Positions 8,832-19,003 are shown, numbered from the stretch's first letter. The stretch is DNA of 34,022 nt from Alphaproteobacteria bacterium (GCA_024639035.1 JAHEJE010000002.1:1-34022); one strand, 5' to 3'. The notes: generated by a model from the letters alone, not told the origin. Translations and numbers: made by a program.

Positions 8832-11348
8832 CTAGCGTGCCGCTGCGGCCGAGTGCGACGGGATGCGGCCTGAACCGGTCTTCTCGCCTTCGGAGCGCCG
8901 CATCGGGATGCGGCAGATCACGGTCGTTCCGCGTTCCAGCTTGGACAACAGCGAGACCTGGCCACCGTGCAGTTCTATGAACGATTTTACGATCGCCAGG
9001 CCAAGGCCGGCGCCGCGATGGCCGCCGGCCACCGGTCGCGACTGGAAGCGCTCGAACGCTTCGCGCTGGAACTCCTCATCCATGCCCTTGCCGGTATCGG
9101 CAACCCACAAGATGATGTCGCCGTTGTCGCATTGGGCGCCCATGCGCACTGTGGCGCCCTTGCTGGAAAAGCCAATAGCATTTGACAGCAGGTGGCCAAG
9201 CACCTGGCCAAGGCGGTCTCGATCAGCCTGCAGGGTGGTCACGTCCTCGGCCAGTTCAATGTTCAGCGTCAGGTCGCGCTGATTGATCTGCTTTGCCGCT
9301 TTCTCGGCTGCCTCCTGCATGAATTCGGCGACGTCGATTTCGGTGTACTTCAATTCCATGGCACCGGCATCGATCGTGGTCAGATCGAGGATGGCATCGA
9401 TGATCGCCAGCAGGTCGGCCGACGAACTCTGGATGTGGTGCAGATACTCGTGCTGCTTGGATTGCAACTCGCCGACGATGCCCAGCGACATGCCTTCGGC
9501 GAAGCCGATGATGTTGGTCAGCGGAGTGCGCAATTCATAGGATACGTTGGACAGGAAGTTGGTCTTCAGTCTGTCGGCAGCCTCAAGCGCCTCATTGCGC
9601 TCGCGCAAGGCCTTTTCAATGCCGGCGCTGGCGGTCAGGTCGACATAGGTCAGCAGCGTATTGCCGTCCGGCAGCGGCACGCCGGCGAACTCGAACACCA
9701 TCTGGTCGGACCGGTTGATGCGGCCTTGCAGCGGGCTGCGGGTCTCGGACAGTTCGGTCACGCAGAATTTCAGCTCATGCCACATAGCCTTATCGGCATG
9801 CAGTTTCTGACATTCGGCGATCAGGCGGTCGACATGCGGCTGGCTTTCGAGGAACTCCTCGTCAAGCTGCCAAAACCTGGAAAACGACGGGTTGTACAGT
9901 TTGAGACAGCCATCGGTGCCGAACAGCGCAACACCTTCGTGGAGATTGTCCAGGGTTTCACTCTGGACGCTGATCAGTTCGTTGTAGCGTGATTCAAGCG
10001 CGAATTTCTCCGTGACATTCTCGTAGAGATAGGTCACGCCGCCAAACGGGTGCTGCTCGGCAACGACGCGCAAAGATTGCCCGTCGGGCAGGTGCCACCA
10101 GTCTTCCTTGGCATCGAGCGTGGTGTAGGTGGTCAGCTGCTGGTCTTTCCAATCGCGGAAATTAGCCTGTTCCGGCAGCTTGCGTTCGGACCTGAGCCGG
10201 TCCAGAATTTCACCGTCGAGTGGATTGCTATCCAGCCAGTCGGGGTCCATGCCCCACAATTCACAATAGGCAGAATTGTAGAACTTGATGCGCTGATCGG
10301 GGCCGAAGATGGCGATCGCCGTGGTCAGCTTGTCGAGGGTGCCGGCATGAGCGCGGATGTGCCGGCGCAGCTCCTTTTGCGCTTCCTCCAGCGCCGTCTT
10401 GTCAATCGAGAACCCGGCTGAGGTTTCGCCCAAAGTCACATCGTAGACATCGAGCGCCCGCTTGGCGCCGTGGATGACCGCATGGGCCTCACCGCGGCGC
10501 ACGGTCTCCTGGCCTTCGCCATCCTGTGCCTTGAAGGCGATCTTGCCGGCATCGATCAGTTCGGGCCCGCCACCGATCACGGCATCGCTGTCGTGGGCAT
10601 CCATCGCCTTCAGGTAGGTCCGATTGACCCAGACCAGCTTGCCGGCGGCATCGCGCAGCCAAATGGCGATCGGTGCTGAATCGAGCACGGCGCTCAACCG
10701 TTCGACCTGACGGGCAAGCTTTCGGGTGTCGTGGGTCAATTCCATCGTGTGGCGCCGTTCGCCGGTCAGCGGGCGCAGGCGCAGGGTGGTCAATCCGCCG
10801 GCGGTGCGGCCGTCAGCCTCCAGCAATTCGCCGTTGATGGTGCGCACACCGATGTTGAACGGCGTGCCGTTCTGGCGCATCTCGTCGACGGCAGCCTTAA
10901 GGGAGATGCTTGATTCAGATTCCAGCCAATCCTCGAAGGCCATCAGCTCCGAAGCCGTACCAGGCACCCGAGCGGTGCCACGCATATCGCCGACGACGCG
11001 CTCCGGGCGGCCTTCGCGACCGCGCCAGATCATCAGGATGTTGGGTTCTGCGGTGAGAGCCGCCTCGGCCTCGTTGAGCTGGGCCTCAAGTTCGCCGATC
11101 TGGCGGCGCGCCGTGCGCTCGCTGGCATAGAGCCGCCTGACCACGAAGGTTGCCCAGATGAAGACAATCACCGCGGCAAACACCACCATCAGCAGCAGCG
11201 AACGCTCGCCGGCGTTGTTGACAATGTTCTGAAAGGTGCTTTGGGCCGATGCCGGCCGGGCATGACTGGCGATGAGGACGGCTGAGCAGAGCCAGGCCAC
11301 CGCCGGCATGCAAACAAGATCAAGCGCTTTGGTTGCCCGCGATCTCAT
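8832..11348 (-). CDS. divL: PAS multi-domain membrane sensor kinase-like protein, DivL-like (Tyr replaces the H-box His)
   Basis: ORF 8832..11435 (-); internal ATG at 11348 gives MRSRATKALDLVCMPAVAWLCSAVLIASHARPASAQ followed by a TM segment. Multiple PAS-like segments; dimerisation box LKTNFLSNVSYELRTPLTNIIGFAEG; HATPase motifs LLSNAIGFSSKG, DTGKGMD, GAGLGLAIVKSFIELHGG. Start codon uncertain (11435 or 11348). Confidence 0.8.
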   Translation of the reverse strand: MRSRATKALDLVCMPAVAWLCSAVLIASHARPASAQSTFQNIVNNAGERSLLLMVVFAAVIVFIWATFVVRRLYASERTARRQIGELEAQLNEAEAALTAEPNILMIWRGREGRPERVVGDMRGTARVPGTASELMAFEDWLESESSISLKAAVDEMRQNGTPFNIGVRTINGELLEADGRTAGGLTTLRLRPLTGERRHTMELTHDTRKLARQVERLSAVLDSAPIAIWLRDAAGKLVWVNRTYLKAMDAHDSDAVIGGGPELIDAGKIAFKAQDGEGQETVRRGEAHAVIHGAKRALDVYDVTLGETSAGFSIDKTALEEAQKELRRHIRAHAGTLDKLTTAIAIFGPDQRIKFYNSAYCELWGMDPDWLDSNPLDGEILDRLRSERKLPEQANFRDWKDQQLTTYTTLDAKEDWWHLPDGQSLRVVAEQHPFGGVTYLYENVTEKFALESRYNELISVQSETLDNLHEGVALFGTDGCLKLYNPSFSRFWQLDEEFLESQPHVDRLIAECQKLHADKAMWHELKFCVTELSETRSPLQGRINRSDQMVFEFAGVPLPDGNTLLTYVDLTASAGIEKALRERNEALEAADRLKTNFLSNVSYELRTPLTNIIGFAEGMSLGIVGELQSKQHEYLHHIQSSSADLLAIIDAILDLTTIDAGAMELKYTEIDVAEFMQEAAEKAAKQINQRDLTLNIELAEDVTTLQADRDRLGQVLGHLLSNAIGFSSKGATVRMGAQCDNGDIILWVADTGKGMDEEFQREAFERFQSRPVAGGHRGAGLGLAIVKSFIELHGGQVSLLSKLERGTTVICRIPMRRSEGEKTGSGRIPSHSAAAAR

Positions 11349-11603
11349 ATCAGTTTTTGCATTCTTCCCCTGCGGACACAGGCGGCGGTTCCGCATGTGT
11401 CGGGCATTGCCCCGTTTTCCCAACACAATACTCACCGACCGACGGTCCGGACTGCGCGACAGCAGCCAGAGCGCGGCGAATCACCGCCCAGCACTCAGGG
11501 CAAAGATATAACGCGAAACGCGATTCCTGCCCACCTCCGCGTTCCTGTTATGGGGAAGTTTCGCTCAGGGCGGCGGGCGCGGCGCAGAGAACAGGGTTCA
11601 GAA

Positions 11604-13004
11604 TTAGTAGCGGTAATGTTCCGGCTTGTAGGGACCGTCGACATCGACGCCGATATAGTCGGCCTGGTCCTGACGCAGGCGGGTCAACTGGGCATTCAGC
11701 TTTGCCAAGTGCAGCATGGCGACCTTCTCGTCGAGGTGTTTCGGCAGAACGTAGACCTTGTTCTGGTACTCCTCGTTGCGCGTCCACAGCTCGATCTGGG
11801 CCAGTGTCTGGTTGGTGAACGAGGCCGACATCACGAAGCTGGGATGGCCGGTGGCGTTGCCGAGATTGACCAGCCGGCCCTCGGACAGCAGGATCATGCG
11901 CTTTTCATCGGGAAACTCGATCATGTCGACCTGCGGCTTGACGTTGTTCCACTTGAAATTCTTCAGGCCAGCAACATCGATCTCGTTGTCGAAATGGCCG
12001 ATGTTGCAGACGATCGCCATATCCTTGAGAGCACGCATGTCGTCGATCTGCAGGATATCCTTGTTGCCGGTCGCGGTGACCACGATATCGGCGCGCGGGG
12101 CGGCGTCGGTGAGGGTGACGACCTCAAAACCATCGATGGCCGCCTGCAGGGCACAGATCGGATCGACCTCGGTCACCAGCACACGGGCGCCGGCACCGGC
12201 CAGCGACTGCGCCGAACCCTTGCCGACATCGCCGTAGCCGCACACCAGGGCAACCTTGCCGGCCATCATGACGTCGGTGCCGCGGCGGATGGCATCGACC
12301 AGCGATTCGCGGCAGCCGTATTTGTTGTCGAACTTGGACTTGGTCACACTGTCGTTGACATTGATCGCCGGGAACGGCAATTCGCCCTTCTTTTCAAGTG
12401 CATAGAGCCGATGAACGCCGGTGGTGGTTTCCTCCGATACACCCTGGATGTTGTCGCGCACCTTGGAAAACCAGCCCGGATTCTCGGCCAATCGCTTCTT
12501 GATCGTTGCGAACAGGCACTCTTCTTCTTCGTTCTTGGGAGCATCGAGCACCGAAGGGTCGGTCTCGGCCTTGGCACCGAGCAGGACCAGCATGGTTGCA
12601 TCGCCACCATCGTCGAGAATCAGGTTTGCGGTTTCGCCATTGCCCCAGTCGAGAATGCGGTCGCAGTAGTCCCAATATTCCTCAAGGGTCTCGCCCTTCT
12701 TGGCAAACACCGGAATGTTGCCTGCCGCTATGGCAGCAGCGGCGTGATCCTGGGTCGAGAAGATATTGCACGAGGCCCAGCGCACCTCGGCGCCCAGGGC
12801 GACCAGCGTCTCGATCAGCACGGCGGTCTGGATCGTCATGTGCAGGCTGCCGGCAATCCGCGCGCCCTTCAGCGGCTGCGCCTTGCCGTACTCTTCGCGG
12901 GTTGCCATCAGGCCCGGCATCTCCACTTCGGCCATGGTGATTTCTTTGCGCCCCCAGTCGGCCAGGGAAATGTCGGTCACCACGTAATCTGAAAAAGCGC
13001 TCAT
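11604..13004 (-). CDS. ahcY: Adenosylhomocysteinase (S-adenosyl-L-homocysteine hydrolase)
   Basis: Strong recognisable sequence: [23 protein letters not shown]..., [43 protein letters not shown]-terminal [13 protein letters not shown] at 13004 preferred over 13046. Confidence 0.97.
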   Translation of the reverse strand: MSAFSDYVVTDISLADWGRKEITMAEVEMPGLMATREEYGKAQPLKGARIAGSLHMTIQTAVLIETLVALGAEVRWASCNIFSTQDHAAAAIAAGNIPVFAKKGETLEEYWDYCDRILDWGNGETANLILDDGGDATMLVLLGAKAETDPSVLDAPKNEEEECLFATIKKRLAENPGWFSKVRDNIQGVSEETTTGVHRLYALEKKGELPFPAINVNDSVTKSKFDNKYGCRESLVDAIRRGTDVMMAGKVALVCGYGDVGKGSAQSLAGAGARVLVTEVDPICALQAAIDGFEVVTLTDAAPRADIVVTATGNKDILQIDDMRALKDMAIVCNIGHFDNEIDVAGLKNFKWNNVKPQVDMIEFPDEKRMILLSEGRLVNLGNATGHPSFVMSASFTNQTLAQIELWTRNEEYQNKVYVLPKHLDEKVAMLHLAKLNAQLTRLRQDQADYIGVDVDGPYKPEHYRY

Positions 13005-13094
13005 AATAATCCTCGTTGGCTCACCCGCGGATGCGGGCGGGTTCATGATTTGGCGCGTCGTATATCAGTGATGCGCCACAAACACAATTGCGAT

Positions 13095-13110
13095 ATAAAG
13101 ATTTCTTTAT
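13095..13110. promoter_or_regulatory. Candidate operator: ATAAAGA-TT-TCTTTAT inverted repeat upstream of ahcY
   Basis: Perfect 7-bp arms with a 2-nt spacer, about 91 bp upstream of the ahcY ATG (AT/GT extends symmetry on one more pair). Confidence 0.5.
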
Positions 13111-13133
13111 GTTATTTCGACCACGCCGGTTGA

Positions 13134-13424
13134 TCACTCCTCGCCGAATTTTTCCTCGACCAGCCGGGCGAGGGCGGCAAGCGCTTCGGCGGCCTGCCGG
13201 CCGGTCGCCTCAAGTGCTATCGATGAGCCGGTGTGGGCGCCGAGCATCATCAGCCCCATGATGGAGGTCGCCGGCACCGACTGGCCGTCGCGGCTAACGG
13301 TGACCGTGGCATCATACATTTCCGCCCGCTTAACGAATTTGGCGGAGGCGCGCGCATGCAGGCCACGGCTGTTCTGGATCAGCAGTTCGGTACGCAACAC
13401 GCCGTCGGCGCCAGCCTCTTGCAT
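13134..13424 (-). CDS. Phosphocarrier protein HPr family
   Basis: NSRGLHARASAKFVKRA (active-site His region) and VPATSIMGLMMLGAHTG (Ser46-like region). Confidence 0.93.
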   Translation of the reverse strand: MQEAGADGVLRTELLIQNSRGLHARASAKFVKRAEMYDATVTVSRDGQSVPATSIMGLMMLGAHTGSSIALEATGRQAAEALAALARLVEEKFGEE

Positions 13425-13435
13425 CGCCGCGCGCC

Positions 13436-13837
13436 TCAGGCCTGGCCAAGCAACTGGCTGGCGACGTGAATATATTTGCGCCCGGCCTGCTGTGCCTCGT
13501 CAACGGCATCGCTGAGGCTGGCGTCGCCGCGGATGCTGGTCAGCTTGATCAGCATCGGCAGGTTCATCCCGGCGATGACCTCGATGCGGCCGGCCTCCAT
13601 CACCGAGATGGCCAAATTCGACGGCGTGCCGCCAAACATGTCGGTGAGGATGATGACACCCTTGTCGCCGTCACAGCGCCCGGCCGCGGCCAAGACGTCG
13701 CTGCGCCGTGCATCGAGATCGTCGTCGGGACCAATGGCGATGGTCTCAAGTTTCGTCTGCACGCCAACGACATGCTCCAACGCGGCGCGGAATTCCACGG
13801 CCAGGTCGCCATGTGTCACCAAAACCAGCCCGATCAT
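13436..13837 (-). CDS. PTS EIIA component, mannose (ManX) family
   Basis: MIGLVLVTHGDLAVEFRAALEHVVG..IILTDMFGGTPSNLAISVMEAGRIEVIAGMNLPMLIKL, typical EIIA-Man; adjacent to HPr. Confidence 0.92.
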   Translation of the reverse strand: MIGLVLVTHGDLAVEFRAALEHVVGVQTKLETIAIGPDDDLDARRSDVLAAAGRCDGDKGVIILTDMFGGTPSNLAISVMEAGRIEVIAGMNLPMLIKLTSIRGDASLSDAVDEAQQAGRKYIHVASQLLGQA

Positions 13838-14070
13838 CCGGTTATTTCACTCACTTCGTTGCCTGCGCTCACTGCCGGGCAGTTCGGCACAAAGGTGTCA
13901 ATTCGAATGGCTGACCCTAATCGCCGACCTTGCATCGGCGCAAGCTGAATCCGGCCAGTTACATAACACGGCACGGTTGCAGAGCGCAGCAGATTTTGCT
14001 GTAGACAGTCGAATCAAGTGCTAAAAGCACACAAAGAGCGGGCACGAAAAAGAACGGCTGCGGATATCGC

Positions 14071-15846
14071 ATGACCAGCGAACAAATCACACTGTTTTCA
14101 CTCATGGGCGGGGTCCTCGCCCTGCTGGTCTGGGGCAGGTACCGGTATGATCTGGTTGCCTTCGGGGCCCTGGCGCTCGGCCTTCTTCTCGGCGTCGTGC
14201 CAAAAGACCAGGCTTTCTCCGGCTTTGGCCATTCCGCCGTGATCATCATTGCCCTGGTGCTGATCGTTTCCAAAGCTCTGTCGCTGTCCGGCGCCATCGA
14301 ACTGCTGACCCGCAGTCTGATCCGTTCGGACCGGTCGGTCGGCATGCACATCACCGCCATGGCCGGCATCGGTGCCGGCCTGTCGGCATTCATGAACAAC
14401 GTGGCGGCGCTGGCCCTGCTGATGCCGGTCGACATGCAGGCGGCCAGCAAGGCGCGCCGGTCGCCGGCGTTGTCGCTGATGCCACTGTCGTTTGCCACCA
14501 TCCTTGGTGGCATGGTCACCATGATCGGGACGCCGACCAATATCGTCATCGCCCAGTTTCGCGAAGGAGCGCTGGGTGCGCCCTACAAGATGTTCGATTT
14601 CGCACCTGTCGGCCTTGCCTGCGCGCTTGCCGGCATCGCCTATATCGCCCTCATCGGCTGGCGCCTGATCCCGGCCGAGCCGGCCGGGCACAATTCCCCT
14701 GAGGATCTGGAGAACCTTGAAGGATATGTGGTCGAGGTTGGGGTTCCGGCGAGTTCGTTGGCCATCGGTCAAACCGTGCGGGAACTGTTTCCAATCGCCG
14801 ACGAAAACGATGTCCAGGTTCTCGGCCTGATCCGCCGCGGCAAGCGGCTTGCCGGATTTGCCGCCGGCGAGGTTGTACGCAAAGGCGACGTTCTGGTGGT
14901 CGAGGCCGGACCGGAGGCGGTGGAGCAATTCGCCGGAGCCCTGAAGCTGAGCTATTCCGCCTCGGCCAAGCACACCGGCGCGCTTGCGGCCACACTTTCG
15001 ATGATCGAAGCGGTAGTGCCGGCCGGCGCGCGCATCGAGAACCGCTCGGCGCTCGACGTTCGGCTGTTGTACCGCCACGGCGTCATGCTGATGGGCATAT
15101 CGCGCCAGGGCAAACGGTTCCGCGACCGGGTGCGCAGGGTCAACATCAAGGCCGGTGACGTCCTGCTGTTGATGGGCCCGCAGGATCAGATTGCCGATGT
15201 CGTGAACTGGATGGGCTGCATGCCGCTGGCCGAACGCGGTTTGCAGGTGACCCAGCGCGACAAGGCCGGGCTCGCCATCGCCATCTTCGGTACCGCCATC
15301 GTGCTGGCCAGCTTCGGTGTCGTCTACCTGCCGGTCGCATTGGCCGCATGCGTGGTGCTCTATGTCCTCTTGAAGATCATCTCGTTGTCGCAAATCTACG
15401 ATGCCGTCGAATGGCCGGTAATCGTGCTGCTGGCGTCGCTGATCCCGATCGGCGCGGCGCTGGAAACATCGGGCGGCACGGCGCACATCGCAGAAGCCAT
15501 CGTGTTCGTCACCGACGGTCTTCCGGTTGTTGCGGTTCTGGTGATCGTCATGATCGTGACCATGACCCTGTCGGACATGCTCAACAACGTGGCGACGGTG
15601 CTGGTCGCGGCGCCGGTTGCCGTCGATGTGGCCGGCCGTCTCGGCGTGAACCCGGACCCGTTGCTGATGGCCGTGGCCGTCGGGGCATCCTGTGCCTTCC
15701 TGACGCCGATCGGGCACAAGAACAACACCATCATAATGGGCCCGGGCGGGTATCGCTTTGGCGACTATTGGCGGCTCGGCCTGTTGCTCGAAGTCATCAT
15801 CGTCGTCATTGCCACACCCCTGATCCTGGTGTTCTGGCCGTTGTGA
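14071..15846 (+). CDS. SLC13/DASS-family permease with internal TrkA-C (RCK_C) domains
   Basis: 591 aa hydrophobic protein; SAFMNNVAALALLMPVDM, GTPTNIVIAQF, SDMLNNVATVLVAAPVAVDVA, PIGHKNNTIIMGPGGYRFGDYWRLG; two central RCK_C-like segments. Confidence 0.9.
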   Translation: MTSEQITLFSLMGGVLALLVWGRYRYDLVAFGALALGLLLGVVPKDQAFSGFGHSAVIIIALVLIVSKALSLSGAIELLTRSLIRSDRSVGMHITAMAGIGAGLSAFMNNVAALALLMPVDMQAASKARRSPALSLMPLSFATILGGMVTMIGTPTNIVIAQFREGALGAPYKMFDFAPVGLACALAGIAYIALIGWRLIPAEPAGHNSPEDLENLEGYVVEVGVPASSLAIGQTVRELFPIADENDVQVLGLIRRGKRLAGFAAGEVVRKGDVLVVEAGPEAVEQFAGALKLSYSASAKHTGALAATLSMIEAVVPAGARIENRSALDVRLLYRHGVMLMGISRQGKRFRDRVRRVNIKAGDVLLLMGPQDQIADVVNWMGCMPLAERGLQVTQRDKAGLAIAIFGTAIVLASFGVVYLPVALAACVVLYVLLKIISLSQIYDAVEWPVIVLLASLIPIGAALETSGGTAHIAEAIVFVTDGLPVVAVLVIVMIVTMTLSDMLNNVATVLVAAPVAVDVAGRLGVNPDPLLMAVAVGASCAFLTPIGHKNNTIIMGPGGYRFGDYWRLGLLLEVIIVVIATPLILVFWPL

Positions 15847-15964
15847 CGGTTCGTGAACGGATCAACATTCGTCGAAAATTTGATCGGACGACTTAAGTCA
15901 ATCTCCAAACACGCCCTGTAGATTATGACGCGACGATAAGTTTATCAAAGCAAAGTGACAGGTC

Positions 15965-16156
15965 ATGTGGAGCACTTACAGATCAGAATTGGAACGAGGG
16001 GCCAAATCGTTCGGGCGCGATGAACGCGGCGTCACGGCAATCGAGTATGCCATGATCGCCGCCGCTACGGGTCTCAGCCTGGTTGCGACCCTGCCGGCCA
16101 TCGAGGGCAACCTGGTGGTAATGTACCAGGAAATCCTCGACTATTTTGCCGCATAA
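15965..16156 (+). CDS. Flp family type IVb pilin
   Basis: 63 aa; FGRDERG|VTAIEYAMIAAATGLSLVATLPAI: Flp pilin processing site and hydrophobic segment. Confidence 0.85.
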   Translation: MWSTYRSELERGAKSFGRDERGVTAIEYAMIAAATGLSLVATLPAIEGNLVVMYQEILDYFAA

Positions 16157-16191
16157 ACTTGGAAATCAGCCAATTTTCGAGGGAATTCGGT

Positions 16192-16947
16192 CTACCAGCC
16201 TTTGATCGGCTCGACCCCGGCCGTCGCAATCACGTTGAGATTCTGCTCGTCGATTGCAAACACATAACGCCCTTGCCTGTGGCCGACCTGCGGCGGTGTC
16301 CGGGCAGCCTCAAACACATCATAACCCTGTTTCAGATTTTGCCAGAAATCATGCCAGCGATGTCCGCGGTGGCGGGCAAGGTTGTCCGCCGTCATGCGGA
16401 ACGGGAAGGCATGGACGGGAAAATCGCGCTGGCCGGCTGAAAAAGCTTCGCGGGCCAGGATGAACACTTCCTTAACGGCGTCATCGGTGATCGCGTAGCA
16501 ACCGGCCGAGCTGCAGCCGCCATGGACCATGAGGTGCTTGCCGGTGCGGCCGTGCGCCTTGTCGTAGGCGTTGGGATATCCCAGGTTGAACGACAGGTAA
16601 TGCGAGGAGTTGGGATTCATCTGCCGGGCATTCACGACATAGAACCCTTCCGGCGCCTGCTTGTCGCCCTCGCGCAGCTTGGGGCCCAGTTCGCCGGACC
16701 AGTTGCAGATCGGATAGGTGCGGAACAGGCCGTACCTGCCGTTGTCCCGGCGCATCCAGACTTCCATCTGGTTTTCCTGCTTGAACGCCCGGATGAGCAT
16801 CGGCGCGCCCAGTTTGAAGCCGCGGGCTTCAAGATCCACCCGGGTATCGTCGGGCAGTGGCTCGAGCGAGCGATGGGTCAGGCAGGCGGAAACCAGCATC
16901 GCCAGGCATATGGCTAGAACTGGCCTGAACAGGGTACTCAACATCAC
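16192..16947 (-). CDS. YafK-like L,D-transpeptidase (YkuD fold) lipoprotein
   Basis: Lipobox LVSAC near the N-terminus; catalytic motif LMVHGGCSSAGCYAITDDAVKEVF. Confidence 0.88.
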   Translation of the reverse strand: MMLSTLFRPVLAICLAMLVSACLTHRSLEPLPDDTRVDLEARGFKLGAPMLIRAFKQENQMEVWMRRDNGRYGLFRTYPICNWSGELGPKLREGDKQAPEGFYVVNARQMNPNSSHYLSFNLGYPNAYDKAHGRTGKHLMVHGGCSSAGCYAITDDAVKEVFILAREAFSAGQRDFPVHAFPFRMTADNLARHRGHRWHDFWQNLKQGYDVFEAARTPPQVGHRQGRYVFAIDEQNLNVIATAGVEPIKGW

Positions 16948-17029
16948 AGATACGCAATCTACACATACAAACCTGGGTCAGTTTGCAGCAAAAATCGCAA
17001 TGATCTGTTAACGATGCCGGGCCGTGCGA

Positions 17030-17983
17030 TCAGAGATCGCGGCCGATGGCGAGATACTTGTCATGCCGGTGTTTGCGCAGTTCATCGGCAGAAAGGTGCT
17101 TGAGCGGCAACAGCGCGTCGGCGATTGCAGCGCCGGTCGCGGAGATCGTCTTTGCACTGTCGCGATGGGCGCCGCCGGAGGGTTCGTCGATGATGCCGTC
17201 GATGACCTTCAGGCGGATGAGGTCCTGCGCGGTGATCTTCATCGCCGTGGCCGCCTCCCTGGCCTTGGCGGAATCGCGCCACAGGATCGAGGCAGCGCCC
17301 TCGGGCGAAATCACGCTGTAAATGGCATGTTCGAGCATCAGCACCGAATTGGCGGCGGCAATCGCCAGGGCGCCGCCTGAACCGCCCTCGCCGATCACCA
17401 CGGATATCATCGGCACACCGAGCGCCAGGCAGCAGTCGGTCGAACGGGCGATGGCTTCGGCCTGGCCGCGTTCCTCAGCACCGATGCCCGGATAGGCGCC
17501 CGCGGTATCGATGAAGGTGATGACCGGCAGCCCAAAGCGCCCGGCCAATTCCATCAGCCTGACCGCCTTGCGGTAGCCTTCCGGCCGCGCCATGCCGAAA
17601 TTGCGTTTCAGGCGCGATTGCGTGTCGTGGCCCTTTTCCTGGCCGATCACCATCACCGGCTCTCCGTTGAACCGGCCCGGACCGCCGATGATGGCCAGAT
17701 CCTCGGCAAACTTGCGGTCGCCGGCCATGGGCGCGAAATCGCTGATCAGGCTGGCGATGTAGTTCTCGCAATGGGGCCGTTCGGGATGCCGAGCGACCTG
17801 CGTCTTTTGCCACGGGTCGAGCTTGTTGTAGAGATCCTTGAGTGCCCTTTGCGCCTTGTCTTCGAGGCGGGTGATTTCGGCATCGAGTGATTCCGTGTCG
17901 CCGTTCTCGGCGACCGCCCGCAACTCGGCGATGCGGCCTTCCAGATCGGCAATCTGGTTTTCGAATTCCAGGTAGTTTTTCAT
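17030..17983 (-). CDS. accA: Acetyl-CoA carboxylase carboxyltransferase subunit alpha
   Basis: [85 protein letters not shown]. Confidence 0.97.
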   Translation of the reverse strand: MKNYLEFENQIADLEGRIAELRAVAENGDTESLDAEITRLEDKAQRALKDLYNKLDPWQKTQVARHPERPHCENYIASLISDFAPMAGDRKFAEDLAIIGGPGRFNGEPVMVIGQEKGHDTQSRLKRNFGMARPEGYRKAVRLMELAGRFGLPVITFIDTAGAYPGIGAEERGQAEAIARSTDCCLALGVPMISVVIGEGGSGGALAIAAANSVLMLEHAIYSVISPEGAASILWRDSAKAREAATAMKITAQDLIRLKVIDGIIDEPSGGAHRDSAKTISATGAAIADALLPLKHLSADELRKHRHDKYLAIGRDL

Positions 17984-18049
17984 ATGGATAAGCCTGACGG
18001 CACGCCCCGATAAAATCCCCCGGCAAAGTGGCTCTGCGATGGCCCGGTG

Positions 18050-19003
18050 TCAACCATTGTTGCGCTGTTTTTCAGCCAGGGGGTGGTGGGTCTCGACGAT
18101 TTGGCGCAATCGGTCGGCCAAAACGTGGGTATAGATCTGCGTTGTCGAGATGTCGGCGTGGCCAAGCATCTGCTGCACGGCGCGCAGATCGGCACCGCCA
18201 GCAAGAAGGTGACTGGCAAAAGCATGCCGCAGGACGTGCGGGGAAACCGACTTTTCCGGCAAACCGGCGTGGCGCGCCAGAGCCTTCAGTTCGAGGGCAA
18301 AGTGCTGACGGGTCAGATGGCCCTGGGCGCCGCGGCTGGGAAACAGCCAGCGGGCGACCGTGTCGCCTGATTGCGGACTGTGCTTCTTGCGAAGCGCCAG
18401 ATAGCCGGCGATGGCCTTCCTGGCTGGATCGGACAGCGGCACCAGCCGTTCGCGCCCGCCCTTTCCGGTGACCAGAACGAAGCGGTCGTCGCCGGCGACC
18501 GCTGCAGCAGGTAGGCTGACCAATTCGGACACCCGCAGGCCGGTCGCATAGAGCAGTTCGACCAGGCAGTAGAGCCTTGCCGCCTTCATCTGGGCCGGAC
18601 CGCGCGTCGTCTGCATATGGTCACGCGCCGCCGCAATCAGCCGTTCGACATCGCCGGCGGAGAGAACCTTGGGGAGATGCCGGGCCGGTTTCGGCGAATC
18701 GATGATGGTTGACGGATTGTGCGCGCTGATGCCCTCGGCGAGCAGAAAGCGATGCAACTGGCGCACGGCGGATATTCGCCGGGCCAGCGTGGCACGGGCC
18801 AGATCGAGCGCATCCAGGCCGTGCAGATAGTGCCGGATGTCGTCGCTCGCTGCATCGCAAAGACGGACACCGCGCCGGCCCAATGCGTCGGTGTAGTTCC
18901 TGAGGTCGCGTTCATACGCTGACAGCGTATTCGGCCGGGCGCCGCGCTCGACGCTCATCATCTCCAGAAAGGCCTCGACAAACTGCCAGTCTCTTGCGGG
19001 CAT
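18050..19003 (-). CDS. xerD: Site-specific tyrosine recombinase XerD
   Basis: LLYATGLRVSELVSL, SPHVLRHAFASHLLAGGADLRAVQQMLGHADISTTQIYTHV. Adjacent to accA. Confidence 0.92.
   Translation of the reverse strand: MPARDWQFVEAFLEMMSVERGARPNTLSAYERDLRNYTDALGRRGVRLCDAASDDIRHYLHGLDALDLARATLARRISAVRQLHRFLLAEGISAHNPSTIIDSPKPARHLPKVLSAGDVERLIAAARDHMQTTRGPAQMKAARLYCLVELLYATGLRVSELVSLPAAAVAGDDRFVLVTGKGGRERLVPLSDPARKAIAGYLALRKKHSPQSGDTVARWLFPSRGAQGHLTRQHFALELKALARHAGLPEKSVSPHVLRHAFASHLLAGGADLRAVQQMLGHADISTTQIYTHVLADRLRQIVETHHPLAEKQRNNG

Noticed and set aside
11397-12992. 531-aa plus-strand ORF
   Set aside because: Antisense shadow of ahcY, which is unambiguous on the minus strand.
14098-15717. 539-aa minus-strand ORF, rich in His, Asp, Arg and Gln
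   Set aside because: Antisense to the SLC13 permease; composition is typical of the reverse frame of a hydrophobic protein.
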